This document shows positions 16,331 to 24,105 of a stretch of DNA of 64,000 nucleotides, one piece after another. This DNA comes from Planctomycetes bacterium B3_Pla (GTDB lineage Bacteria > Planctomycetota > Phycisphaerae > Sedimentisphaerales > Anaerobacaceae). The position numbers and the translations under genes are program-made. The notes under the pieces were generated by a model. It searched no databases. It had not been told where the DNA came from and worked only from the letters and a program-made list of their open reading frames with translations. How positions within the stretch are numbered: the stretch's first letter is position 1; each line of letters opens with the position of its first letter. The stretch is taken from positions 78,951 through 142,950 of the forward strand of contig NJBM01000015.1 in assembly GCA_005223045.1 (NCBI GenBank), in the 5' to 3' direction.

Positions 16331-16378
16331 CAAATAAGAAAACGGCAAGGGATGGGCTTGAATACGCATCCCTCGCCG
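16331..16378 (-). terminator. Rho-independent terminator of the FlgM-like gene
   Basis: A 12-base stem (16343-16354 with 16367-16378, one mismatch, CGGCAAGGGATG against CATCCCTCGCCG), 12-base loop. Read on the minus strand it is followed at once by TTTTCTTATTTG. It ends transcription after the gene at 16459 and isolates the HPP gene. Confidence 0.7.
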
Positions 16379-16458
16379 AGTTCATTAAATCCGTTTAAGC
16401 TTCGAATCAGACCCTCCATGGTCGGCCACGTGACTGCACACTTTCAACTCTCAGGCTA

Positions 16459-16725
16459 TTATATGCCAAATTTTACGATGTTTTCTGCGGCTTCGAGGAT
16501 GTTCCTGGGACTATCAAGCCGGCCGCTCTTTAACAGCTCTCGTGCTTCCTGCATGAGTTTAGGGTCGGTTTTAGGCCCCTGCATTGCCTTCTCGATCAGA
16601 GCGGCATAACTGACTTGTACGGACACATCCACATCGTTATCTGGAAGAGCCCCGGCCAAGTTCGGCTGCCCGGATGACAAACCTGACTCAATCAGGGGTT
16701 GATTTGTATCTATTTTATCTATCAT
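16459..16725 (-). CDS. flgM: FlgM-like anti-sigma-28 factor (tentative)
   Basis: An 88-residue protein. The acidic, disordered-looking N-terminus and the C-terminal half (VSYAALIEKAMQGPKTDPKL, MQEARELLKSGRLDSPRNIL, EAAENIVKFGI) follow the FlgM plan: helix, then an I-x-SG-x-Y-like turn, then a final helix that binds FliA. The match is by pattern only. Context supports it: it lies in the flagellar region 2 kb from fliA, has a FliA-type promoter 44 bases upstream, and is followed by its own terminator. FlgM holds FliA inactive until the hook is complete and FlgM is exported. If wrong, it is a small flagellar protein of unknown function. Confidence 0.5.
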   Translation of the reverse strand: MIDKIDTNQPLIESGLSSGQPNLAGALPDNDVDVSVQVSYAALIEKAMQGPKTDPKLMQEARELLKSGRLDSPRNILEAAENIVKFGI

Positions 16726-16768
16726 TCACTGTCCTGCAACGTGTTTCAGATTTAACAGTTTACAGTTT

Positions 16769-16795
16769 AATTCGCACATTCTCGACAAAACTTTA
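16769..16795 (-). promoter_or_regulatory. FliA (sigma-28)-type promoter before the FlgM-like gene
   Basis: On the minus strand, a perfect TAAAGTTT -35 (16788-16795), an 11-base spacer and TGCGAATT (16769-16776) in the -10 place, where the consensus is GCCGATAA. The CGA core is kept. The start codon is 44 bases away. Confidence 0.45.
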
Positions 16796-16917
16796 GAATT
16801 TCTTGTCGATTTTCCGTCTTTTTCTAAAGTTTATGCCGTTATTGGACGATATATTATGTTTGAACATTCCCATCCTGAAAAATATCTCAGACAACCTTTC
16901 CCGGCCGGAGCTTAAAA

Positions 16918-17637
16918 TCACAGCGTTTCAGCCACCTCATAACTTACAAACTTTATGAATTCAAGCGGGCTTACAGCCGTCAATTGTTCATGCAAAGGTG
17001 CAAAGCCCTCTCGTTTTTCGGATTCAAAATAGTATTGTATTCGTTTTTCAACAGTCTTGTCTGCGCTGTCCCAGATTTGCTCGAGAGCCCACAGTAATTG
17101 CCCGTCTCTCAGATCCAGAAGTTTCAGCCGCAGGCCAACTGCCATGTGAGGATAAGGCCTGAATTCGGTAATAGTCCCAACCAGTATCCCGTCACATTTC
17201 AGTTTTTCATGGATTGCCGACAACTGATCGAGAGTATATGTCGGCTCGCCGTCCAACTGAAGACTCCGCCAGGAAGGATTATCCCGGCGCACTACAGTCA
17301 AACCGAAAACCTGCTTTTTTTGCAATGCCCGAAAAAGCGAGCCGGTAATATCGGCAGACATTTGAGGATAGCTCGAGTCGTTCTCCAGCTCAACAACGGC
17401 AACTCTACCTACTGTAGTCAGTCTCTTGTCAGGATTCAAATAATAGTAATCCGCCGGCGGTGCAGCAGCCTCATGAGTGCGGCAGCCGGACAGAAGGACT
17501 GTCAACAGTAACAATATTGTGCCCCATGATTTGTGGCCCTCGATGCGTAAGCTTTGCCCCGGATAACGGGCGACAAAGAACAAGCGGCTGAGCCACAAAT
17601 GCGACAAGACCGTTCCGATACTACTCATTCTATTCAC
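16918..17637 (-). CDS. Lipoprotein with CsgG/FlgO-like pattern
   Basis: A 239-residue protein. The hydrophobic stretch ILLLLTVLLSGC ends in a lipobox with Cys about residue 52, preceded by an unusually long N-terminal segment; no in-frame ATG lies closer, so the real start may be non-ATG. The mature part alternates strands and helices (VGRVAVVELENDSSYPQ, ITGSLFRALQKKQVFGLTVV, LKCDGILVGTITEFRPYP, AVGLRLKLLDLRDGQLLWA), similar in order to CsgG, FlgO and GNA1162-like outer-membrane lipoproteins. It is 23 bases behind another lipoprotein gene downstream of fliA, so a flagellar outer-membrane role is a fair guess, not shown. Confidence 0.6.
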   Translation of the reverse strand: MNRMSSIGTVLSHLWLSRLFFVARYPGQSLRIEGHKSWGTILLLLTVLLSGCRTHEAAAPPADYYYLNPDKRLTTVGRVAVVELENDSSYPQMSADITGSLFRALQKKQVFGLTVVRRDNPSWRSLQLDGEPTYTLDQLSAIHEKLKCDGILVGTITEFRPYPHMAVGLRLKLLDLRDGQLLWALEQIWDSADKTVEKRIQYYFESEKREGFAPLHEQLTAVSPLEFIKFVSYEVAETL

Positions 17638-17659
17638 CTAAATCTGTAGTTTTGTGTTA

Positions 17660-18232
17660 TCAGGGCCGATCAGGCCTGTGCATTGATGCGACGGCTGAGC
17701 CTACGTCCCCGGTATTCCCGGCTCTGGCTGATTCCGGATCGACATGTCCGCCAAGAACCTTAAGTATCCTGAGCAACGTTTCCAGTTGGGCCGTTTCGGC
17801 GTCACGCATCTCATCACGAAAGCCAAGGATGTCGGTTTTCCAACGGTTCAGTTCAATGCGCATCTCAATCAAAAGACTATTTGCCTGACCTAATTCCGTT
17901 TGCGTCTGCTGCAGCTCGGTTTCAAGGGCAACAACCTGGTCTTTGAGCTGCTTGTTCCTGGCAACGGACTCATGGTGTTTCTGCCGGAGCACAGCCGCCT
18001 CTTCGGAAAGCCTGGCGTATTTCTCCGACAGTTCTACTGCCGATTTCACCGCAGTGGGGGTTTGCCGAGTGGTTTCCTGGAACCTTTTCCCAACGGCATC
18101 ATTCTGCGGTGTACCAATAGAATCGTGCCGGACAACAACGTCCGCGGGTTCCCGCTCAGATGAGCAGCTCAACAGCAGAAATATTGGCGCCAATGAAACC
18201 AGCAAAAACACAGTTTTGTTAACACTTTGCAT
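17660..18232 (-). CDS. Coiled-coil lipoprotein
   Basis: A 190-residue protein. The ATG at 18232 is chosen for GGAGG 8 bases upstream (three upstream ATGs in frame lack this). Signal peptide with lipobox LLSC (about residue 23), then a polar linker, then a long coiled coil (about 65-150; SEKYARLSEEAAVLRQKHHE, NKQLKDQVVALETELQQTQT) and a short tail. Family not recognised. It sits in the run of genes after fliA, so it may tether to the outer membrane or peptidoglycan near the flagellum. Confidence 0.65.
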   Translation of the reverse strand: MQSVNKTVFLLVSLAPIFLLLSCSSEREPADVVVRHDSIGTPQNDAVGKRFQETTRQTPTAVKSAVELSEKYARLSEEAAVLRQKHHESVARNKQLKDQVVALETELQQTQTELGQANSLLIEMRIELNRWKTDILGFRDEMRDAETAQLETLLRILKVLGGHVDPESARAGNTGDVGSAVASMHRPDRP

Positions 18233-18268
18233 TGTAATTACCTCCATTTGCATCATACCGCTTTGGAT

Positions 18269-18517
18269 TTAGGGATTCTCCGGGCTCTGGACGCCGGTAT
18301 ATTTACATTTCAGACACACTTTCCTGCCGCACGAACATGTTATTTCTATGACGGCATATTCCGGATGATTTTCAAGGATATGCGCCTGTATCGCAGCCAC
18401 CGGAGCACTTGTTAGTTGCGGCTCACCTGCGGCGGACTCGGGCGCCATGTCGAGAAAATATTGGCCTTCCAGTTCAACGTCGTCGCTTTTTAATATCCGT
18501 CCCAATGTTTCTGCCAT
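18269..18517 (-). CDS. Small protein with C-terminal Cys cluster
   Basis: An 82-residue protein from the ATG at 18517 (a TTG at 18538 is the other option; both have weak ribosome sites). An N-terminal helix (MAETLGRILKSDDVELEG), an Ala/Pro-rich middle, then HILENHPEYAVIEITCSCGRKVCLKC. The CxC and CxxC pairs near the end suggest metal binding. Family not recognised. Lies 38 bases after the preceding small gene in the fliA group and is probably co-transcribed. Confidence 0.5.
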   Translation of the reverse strand: MAETLGRILKSDDVELEGQYFLDMAPESAAGEPQLTSAPVAAIQAHILENHPEYAVIEITCSCGRKVCLKCKYTGVQSPENP

Positions 18518-18555
18518 ATTCTTGTCCAACTTTCTCAACTGAGAACCGATTGTCG

Positions 18556-18777
18556 TCAGGCACAGTAGTCAATCCCGTCGCTGTCCCGGCCCTTTGCGTT
18601 TTCGGGCTGTTCTTCCGGCAGAGTCTCTGTGTCCTCGGCGGTGTCGTCGTCTTCCGTGTTCTTTTGGTGCAATTGCTGCCGGTGCTTTCTTTCTTCGCGT
18701 CGTTTTGCAGGAGTCAGGCCCGTTATGTTCTGCAAACCGTCCACCGGCTTTATCATATTGGAATCATAATCTGCCAT
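18556..18777 (-). CDS. Small acidic protein of unknown function, coupled to fliA
   Basis: A 73-residue, very polar protein: a short N-terminal motif (MADYDSNMIKPVDGLQNITGLTPAKRREERK) then a Glu/Asp-rich tail. Its ATG lies 14 bases inside the end of fliA, which argues for coupled translation and hence for a real gene. GLTPAKRREERKHRQ resembles motifs in small proteins found in other flagellar and secretion clusters, but no function can be named. Confidence 0.55.
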   Translation of the reverse strand: MADYDSNMIKPVDGLQNITGLTPAKRREERKHRQQLHQKNTEDDDTAEDTETLPEEQPENAKGRDSDGIDYCA

Positions 18778-19585
18778 CTTTCCACTGCCTCAATTTCACG
18801 GACAAGTTGAATAGAGCACTCGCGTGCAGTTGACTGATGCGCGATTCGGTAATTTCCAGGATTTCGGCAATTTGTTTCATCGTAAGCTGCTGCCGGTAAT
18901 AAAGCAGAGTAACGTGCCGTTGCTTCTCGGACAACTGTTGTATAGCCTCGGCCAACTTCTCCACAAGCTCTGCCCGTTCGATCTTCTCATCCGGGGTATT
19001 TGTATGCGGCGCCGCCAGGAGGTTGCCCAGCGAAGGCGCATCGTCTGCCGAACCGTCGAGAGACACAAAATGTTGCGCCCGGGCGTTTTCCAGGGTGTTA
19101 TAAAGCTCTTCAATAGTTATCCCAAGCTGCTCGGCCAATTCGGAGTCAGTGGGCGCTGTGCCTGTCTGCTCGGTGATCTTCCGGCTGAGCTGCCGGGCAT
19201 CACGAATCCGCTTGCTCAGATTTGCGGGCACGAAAGACCAGCCGCGCAATTCATCAAGAATAGCCCCTCTGATCCTGATGTAGGCGTATGTCTTGAACTC
19301 AGCCTGGTGGGACGGATCGAAGTCGCGTGCGGCCCTGACAAGTCCGACCGTTCCCGCCGAGACCATGTCCTCAAACGACAACGGAGGTTTCAGATACGCA
19401 ACCACCTGCCTGGCGATCTTGTGAACCATGGGCAAGAACCCGGTTATCTGTTCGTTGTCAACACCGCGCCGGACAGACTCTCTCTGGCCTGAATATGCGC
19501 GCAGTGCTGCGCTGTTCAGATGCCTTCGGCTCTTTTTGGTTGCCCTGTCTTCACAGAGGTTTTCAGCCTGTGCCGCCACTGTCAC
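18764..19585 (-). CDS. fliA: RNA polymerase sigma factor FliA (sigma-28)
   Basis: A 273-residue sigma-70-family factor. Region 2 (ITGFLPMVHKIARQVVAYLK, LSFEDMVSAGTVGLVRAARD, FKTYAYIRIRGAILDELRG) is typical of FliA/WhiG; region 3 (RDARQLSRKITEQTGTAPTD) and region 4 (LSEKQRHVTLLYYRQQLTMK, QIAEILEITESRISQLHASA) follow. Region 1.1 is absent, as expected. It directs transcription of late flagellar genes from TAAA/GCCGATAA promoters. Starts with GTG at 19585, 22 bases inside the preceding gene. FlgM-like anti-sigma candidate at 16459. Confidence 0.92.
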   Translation of the reverse strand: MTVAAQAENLCEDRATKKSRRHLNSAALRAYSGQRESVRRGVDNEQITGFLPMVHKIARQVVAYLKPPLSFEDMVSAGTVGLVRAARDFDPSHQAEFKTYAYIRIRGAILDELRGWSFVPANLSKRIRDARQLSRKITEQTGTAPTDSELAEQLGITIEELYNTLENARAQHFVSLDGSADDAPSLGNLLAAPHTNTPDEKIERAELVEKLAEAIQQLSEKQRHVTLLYYRQQLTMKQIAEILEITESRISQLHASALFNLSVKLRQWKDGRL

Positions 19586-19847
19586 TTTCCCCGGATCCTG
19601 CTTCGCGGTTCACACCTATATCGGAACCATCCTGCTGGTTCATCTGGTTTGCAATCATTGCATTAATCAAGATAGCGTTTACTGCTTTTACGGCCCACCC
19701 CCCTGCAATGTAGGCAAGCGTCGCCCCTATCAGCGCTCTTTTGCAACAGACAAACGGCGTCAGGCCGCTGCCCCAGCCGATCAAGCTCACGACAAAAAAG
19801 CACACCACGGCAATGCTTACTGCAATTGAACGAACGTGTAACGGCAT
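19563..19847 (-). CDS. Small membrane protein between flhA and fliA
   Basis: A 94-residue protein; the ATG at 19847 has GAGGTG upstream, better than the earlier in-frame ATG at 19886. Two hydrophobic segments (AVSIAVVCFFVVSLIGWG and ALIGATLAYIAGGWAVKAV) and a polar, Gly/Ser-rich C-terminus. In many bacteria this place holds flhF and flhG; nothing of either is seen here. Overlaps fliA by 23 bases. Function unknown. Confidence 0.6.
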   Translation of the reverse strand: MPLHVRSIAVSIAVVCFFVVSLIGWGSGLTPFVCCKRALIGATLAYIAGGWAVKAVNAILINAMIANQMNQQDGSDIGVNREAGSGESDSGGTG

Positions 19848-19904
19848 AATCACCTCTTGTCTCGTATCGAGCATATCATGTTGCATTTATCTCTCACATC
19901 GCCA

Positions 19905-22049
19905 TCACGTCGATGCCACGGCAAGCTTCTGCTCATTTTGCCCTGTCGATCCAGCCGGCCGAATCGATACGGTTTCTACGGGTTCGACCTCGGTTCCAAG
20001 CACAATCTCGTCATAAGCGACGACGGGCAGCAGGGGCACCGTCCGCGACAACATTTCCGCCAGCGACGAGCGCAACCTCGAATCACACAGTAGAACCGCC
20101 CCGTCGTGACCGTTATCCATCACCCGTTTCCAGGCCTGCGCAATACTCCTGCCGATGTCCATCGCCATCTCCGTCGGCAAAGCAAGAGTAATCCCATCGG
20201 CCTCCTGTTTTAAGGTTGAGGCCATTTGGTGCTCGAGCGCCGGCTCAAGCGTTATCGCCAATATCGTGCCGTTCTCGTTTTTGTGCAGCTCGGTAATGGT
20301 TCTGCTCAGGCGTTTGCGGACCATCTCCGTTAAAATGGCGACATTCCTGGTTTTCGAAGCATGTTCTCCGAGCGATTCGAGAATGGCTGTTAGTTCACGA
20401 ATGGGTATGCCGTCCTTTATAAGCTTCTTGAGCAGACGTTGAAGCAATCCAATGGATACCTCTCGATCGGGTCCGACAACTTCTCCGACCAACGATGGCT
20501 GAGTCTTGCGAAGTCTGTCGATGAGAAGCTGCACGTCTTCCCGGGTCAACAGATCGTCGGCGTGTTTTCGAAGCGTCTCGGACAGATGCGTAATAAAGAC
20601 CGATTCGGGATCGATGACAGTATATCCGTTCAGTTCGGCATTTTCCTTGTTGGCCGGCGTGATCCACAAAGCCGGCAATCCATAGACAGGCTCGGTGGTC
20701 TCTATGCCCTCGATCTTGGCCTGCACGGCACCCGGATCCATTGCGAGGAACATATCAGGCTCCAATCGCCCCGTCGCCACCGGCAACTCCGCGATTCGAA
20801 CCTCATAAGCGGTCGGCTCGATGTTAATATTGTCCCGGATCCGAACCAGAGGGAAAATGACGCCGAATTGCTGGGCGAACTTTCTACGCAAAGCCCCGAT
20901 GCGGTCAAAGATGGTGCTGTCCTTGCGAGGATCCACCAGGCCGATCAGCCGCACGCCGACCTGGACTGAAACTCTGTCAACATCCAGCAGGTCTTCAACG
21001 GGCTGTTTTTCAGCTTTTGCCCGCGGAGTCTCAGCTCGCTTCTGCTTGCGGTCCTTTTCGGATTGCGCCACCATGCGTCCAAGCAAAGCCGAACCGGCGC
21101 CCAACAACAGGAAAGGAATTTTGGGCAGACCGGGAACAAACGCCATCAATACGATTATAATAGCCGCAACAGTCAGCGGCTGGCTGGCTTTGAGAAACTG
21201 TTTGGACAGGTCCTGTCCGACGCTGTAGCGTGACGATATCTTGGTTACCAGGAATCCTGAACTTACCGCGATAATTACCGACGGTATCTGGCTTACCAGG
21301 CCGTCGCCGATGGAGAGAATCGAGTAAGTCTTCATGGCGCCGGCAATTGGAAGGCCCCGCGAGTAACCCATAGCTATGCCGCCAACTATGTTGACCGCCG
21401 TGATTATCATCCCGGCCTTGGCGTCGCCGCGAATGAATTTGCTGGCGCCGTCCATCGCGCCGTAGAACTCACTCTCCTTGACGATTTTCGCCCGGCGTTC
21501 GTTGGCCTGTGTTTCGGTAATAGTCCCGGCGTTAAGGTCCGCATCGATTGCCATTTGCTTGCCGGGCATGGCGTCAAGCGTGAAACGAGCGGCAACTTCA
21601 CTTATCCGCTCGGCGCCTTTTGTGATTACAATGAATTGGATGATGACAAGAATTAAGAAAATCACCACACCGACAACAAAACTGCCGCCGGCGACGAAAG
21701 CTCCGAAGGTCTCAATGACCTTGCCGGCATTACCTTGCAGCAATATCAACCTGGTCGAAGCCACGTTCAGGGAGAGACGAAACAGCGTCACGAAAAGAAG
21801 CAGCGAAGGGAACGTGGACAATTCGAGGGCCTCTCTTGATGACAGAGTGACCACCAGAACGGCAATAGCCAATGATATACTGCAAGCCAGAAGTACATCC
21901 AATATCGGCGTTGGAAGGCGGATTAGAAGCGTGGCAAGGACGACAACCATCCCGACTATCAGAATGATATTGCTATGGGACGCCAAAGGACCGCCGTCCC
22001 GGCTCGGATCGGGCGATCCCTGCAAATTTGATTGTGCTGATTCCGCCAT
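19905..22049 (-). CDS. flhA: Flagellar export gate protein FlhA
   Basis: A 714-residue protein of the usual length for FlhA. About eight N-terminal membrane helices (to about residue 320) include the FHIPEP-family signature region (KFIRGDAKAGMIITAVNIVGGIAMG); the cytoplasmic half carries DPRKDSTIFDRIGALRRKFA, LPALWITPANKENAELNGYT, VSIGLLQRLLKKLIKDGIPIRELTAILESLGEH and AYDEIVLGTEVE. FlhA couples the proton gradient to export and its C-terminal ring docks chaperone-substrate complexes. Lies between fliN and the small gene before fliA. Confidence 0.97.
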   Translation of the reverse strand: MAESAQSNLQGSPDPSRDGGPLASHSNIILIVGMVVVLATLLIRLPTPILDVLLACSISLAIAVLVVTLSSREALELSTFPSLLLFVTLFRLSLNVASTRLILLQGNAGKVIETFGAFVAGGSFVVGVVIFLILVIIQFIVITKGAERISEVAARFTLDAMPGKQMAIDADLNAGTITETQANERRAKIVKESEFYGAMDGASKFIRGDAKAGMIITAVNIVGGIAMGYSRGLPIAGAMKTYSILSIGDGLVSQIPSVIIAVSSGFLVTKISSRYSVGQDLSKQFLKASQPLTVAAIIIVLMAFVPGLPKIPFLLLGAGSALLGRMVAQSEKDRKQKRAETPRAKAEKQPVEDLLDVDRVSVQVGVRLIGLVDPRKDSTIFDRIGALRRKFAQQFGVIFPLVRIRDNINIEPTAYEVRIAELPVATGRLEPDMFLAMDPGAVQAKIEGIETTEPVYGLPALWITPANKENAELNGYTVIDPESVFITHLSETLRKHADDLLTREDVQLLIDRLRKTQPSLVGEVVGPDREVSIGLLQRLLKKLIKDGIPIRELTAILESLGEHASKTRNVAILTEMVRKRLSRTITELHKNENGTILAITLEPALEHQMASTLKQEADGITLALPTEMAMDIGRSIAQAWKRVMDNGHDGAVLLCDSRLRSSLAEMLSRTVPLLPVVAYDEIVLGTEVEPVETVSIRPAGSTGQNEQKLAVAST

Positions 22050-22067
22050 CGCGAGTCTTTCTCAGAG

Positions 22068-22463
22068 TCAAACCTCGGCGGTCTTGTCGGCGGCATCACC
22101 GAGACCGAGAATCTGTGTTATCTTGACGGCAAACCGACCATCCACCACTACAATTTTTCCAGTGGCAAACTTGGCGTCTTTAAGGTACAAGTCGGCCGGC
22201 TCATCAATTGATTTTTCGAGTTTCACTACCGATCCCGGGCCAAGCTGCAAGAGCCGTTGGATCGATATCTCAGCTTCGCCGATAGCGACCGTGATAGGAA
22301 CACCCATATCCAACAGGATATCGATACTTCCGCCGGCGCCGGCCGGCCCGGTCTCTACTGCTTCGGAAAATTCGACGGATTGTGCCTGCTGCTTGGCGTC
22401 CGCCTGCGCCGTATCTTCCTGCTGATCCTGTTGTTCTTCCACGGCTTGAGCTTCTTCTGCCAT
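22068..22463 (-). CDS. fliN: Flagellar motor switch protein FliN
   Basis: A 131-residue protein with a Gln/Glu-rich N-terminal tail (about 1-45) and a C-terminal SpoA/FliN domain: LLDMGVPITVAIGEAEISIQ, LLQLGPGSVVKLEKSIDEPA, LYLKDAKFATGKIVVVDGRF and AVKITQILG. FliN forms the lower rim of the C-ring with FliM. Starts 47 bases after fliM in the fliL-fliM-fliN-flhA order. Confidence 0.95.
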   Translation of the reverse strand: MAEEAQAVEEQQDQQEDTAQADAKQQAQSVEFSEAVETGPAGAGGSIDILLDMGVPITVAIGEAEISIQRLLQLGPGSVVKLEKSIDEPADLYLKDAKFATGKIVVVDGRFAVKITQILGLGDAADKTAEV

Positions 22464-22510
22464 ATTCCCATGTCCTTCAAGTTATTAAGCCTCTTACTCG
22501 GATTCACATC

Positions 22511-23482
22511 TTAATCTGCGGCACTAAAGTCTCTCTCTGTAATTGCGACAGCATACTTGTCGGCGGATTTTGCCAGCCAGCCATGACAGAAACTTCGGCC
22601 GTTTACAATCAGCTCGACCGGCTCATCGACTTTCTTGCCCAGCAACAACACGTCGTTGACCTGCAGATTCATTATTTCTTCCAGGGCAAACGACGTGGAA
22701 GCCAGCTTAGTAGTGACAGATATCGGTATTTCGTGTAAACGACCAATAAGCGCCCTCGAAATCTCGTCGGCAGAGAGCTGCTCCACAGCTTCTGTGACTT
22801 TTCCCACCACCGAGTCCAGCACTCTGCACAGTATCACAAAGTAGGCTTCGGAACTGTCCCCTGATTCGTCCCTCTTGACATCGAAAGAGATTCTACACAG
22901 TTCTTCTGTGCCGCACAGCTCAAGGGGCCATCGTCCTCTGACAACACTTTCGGCCGGACGAAAATCGCCGGATGCGTGAGCAGCGGAAAACGCTTCGATC
23001 AGAGCGGAGGTCAGATCCAGCAATAACGATTCTTCCAGTTGCGACAAGGCCTTGTCTGAATCCTCTTCGGATTCGGAATCGCCAAGCAATTGTCTGGCCC
23101 AAATGCGCGCGGTTTTTTCAGGTGAGCCAATAAGTCCGAGCGGATGCTCCCGGTCGGCGCCGAAGACAAGGTAATAATCCATCCGTTCGTTATCAGAGGA
23201 CTGGCCAGAAAATTCATCTGCAAAGTGCTGGGTGATCCCAGTGATTGTTACATCATACCGGCTGCGGCACCAGTCAGTGAATTTTGCCGCCATCGCCGAA
23301 GCTACTGCTTGTGCGAAATCATCGAGTTTAGCAAGCTGTTCGCTACCGAAGTAGTGAGGATCGTGCCAATTGTATTGAGCAGCCTCTGTCTGTGTGGTAT
23401 CTTCCACCGGCTCAGTGCCAACGGCAGCGAGAAGCTGATGTATCTTTTCCCTGCTCAGGCTGTTAGTTGCTCTACTACTCAT
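22511..23482 (-). CDS. fliM: Flagellar motor switch protein FliM
   Basis: A 323-residue protein. The N-terminus has the CheY-P binding type motif (LSREKIHQLLAAVG), the middle domain is CheC-like (DYYLVFGADREHPLGLIGSP ... LEESLLLDLTSALIEAF), and the C-terminus is a SpoA domain (IPISVTTKLASTSFALEEIM, LQVNDVLLLGKKVDEPVELIVNGRSFCHGWLA). The middle domain is diverged from model FliM proteins and the usual GGxG turn is not obvious. It forms the C-ring wall and controls rotation direction. Overlaps fliL by 4 bases. Confidence 0.9.
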   Translation of the reverse strand: MSSRATNSLSREKIHQLLAAVGTEPVEDTTQTEAAQYNWHDPHYFGSEQLAKLDDFAQAVASAMAAKFTDWCRSRYDVTITGITQHFADEFSGQSSDNERMDYYLVFGADREHPLGLIGSPEKTARIWARQLLGDSESEEDSDKALSQLEESLLLDLTSALIEAFSAAHASGDFRPAESVVRGRWPLELCGTEELCRISFDVKRDESGDSSEAYFVILCRVLDSVVGKVTEAVEQLSADEISRALIGRLHEIPISVTTKLASTSFALEEIMNLQVNDVLLLGKKVDEPVELIVNGRSFCHGWLAKSADKYAVAITERDFSAAD

Positions 23483-24069
23483 TGTACGGGGAATTCCTTA
23501 ATTAAGACCCGTTTGATTCGAGGTTTGGAATTAGGAAAAAGCTTATCGTTGAAACCTTCAAGTATGCGCGACTGAATACTCTTGAGGTTCTTGTCGCCTC
23601 TGATGTCTTCGATACTCAGACCGGAAAGAAATACAGTGAGCCAGTTTATTAAAATGGGTTTTTTCTCATCAAGAAAGGCGACGCCCTTCTTTTTGTCCAC
23701 GCTGGAACTCATCTCAAGTGTCAGAGTGGCCCGAACATAGCGCGATACGGTGGGCTCATCAAGATTTGCGACAACAGGGTCCAAATCATAATACCAGACT
23801 TCCCCAAAGTCATTTGTCGATCCACTATCTGCTTCAAGATAATCCGCCTGGGTCGATTCATCGGGCTTAGCATCGGCTCCGTCTGCGTCAGGCGTGCCGG
23901 GACCGTCAAATAATCGGCCGAGACCAAAGCCGGCGCCGGCGCATAGTGTTACGACTACAACAGGCACTATCCAAGTCAGGAGCCTGCCGATCAGGGACTT
24001 CTTTTCACTCTTTTCGGCTTCCGGTTCCTGTTGTTCTTGCTGCTCTTTTGCCTCGTCCACATCTGCCAT
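23479..24069 (-). CDS. fliL: Flagellar basal-body-associated protein FliL
   Basis: A 196-residue protein; the ATG at 24069 (GAGG 7 bases upstream) is preferred to the TTG at 24081. A charged N-terminus, one membrane helix (LLTWIVPVVVVTLCAGAGFGLG, about 32-53) and a stomatin-like periplasmic domain (YDLDPVVANLDEPTVSRYVR ... TLTLEMSSS, and LNWLTVFLSGLSIEDIRGDKNLKSIQ). FliL supports stator function at the motor. Overlaps fliM by 4 bases. Confidence 0.9.
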   Translation of the reverse strand: MADVDEAKEQQEQQEPEAEKSEKKSLIGRLLTWIVPVVVVTLCAGAGFGLGRLFDGPGTPDADGADAKPDESTQADYLEADSGSTNDFGEVWYYDLDPVVANLDEPTVSRYVRATLTLEMSSSVDKKKGVAFLDEKKPILINWLTVFLSGLSIEDIRGDKNLKSIQSRILEGFNDKLFPNSKPRIKRVLIKEFPVQ

Positions 24070-24105
24070 CTTTTGCCTCAATTATCTGTCACAAGGACGC
24101 TGTAA

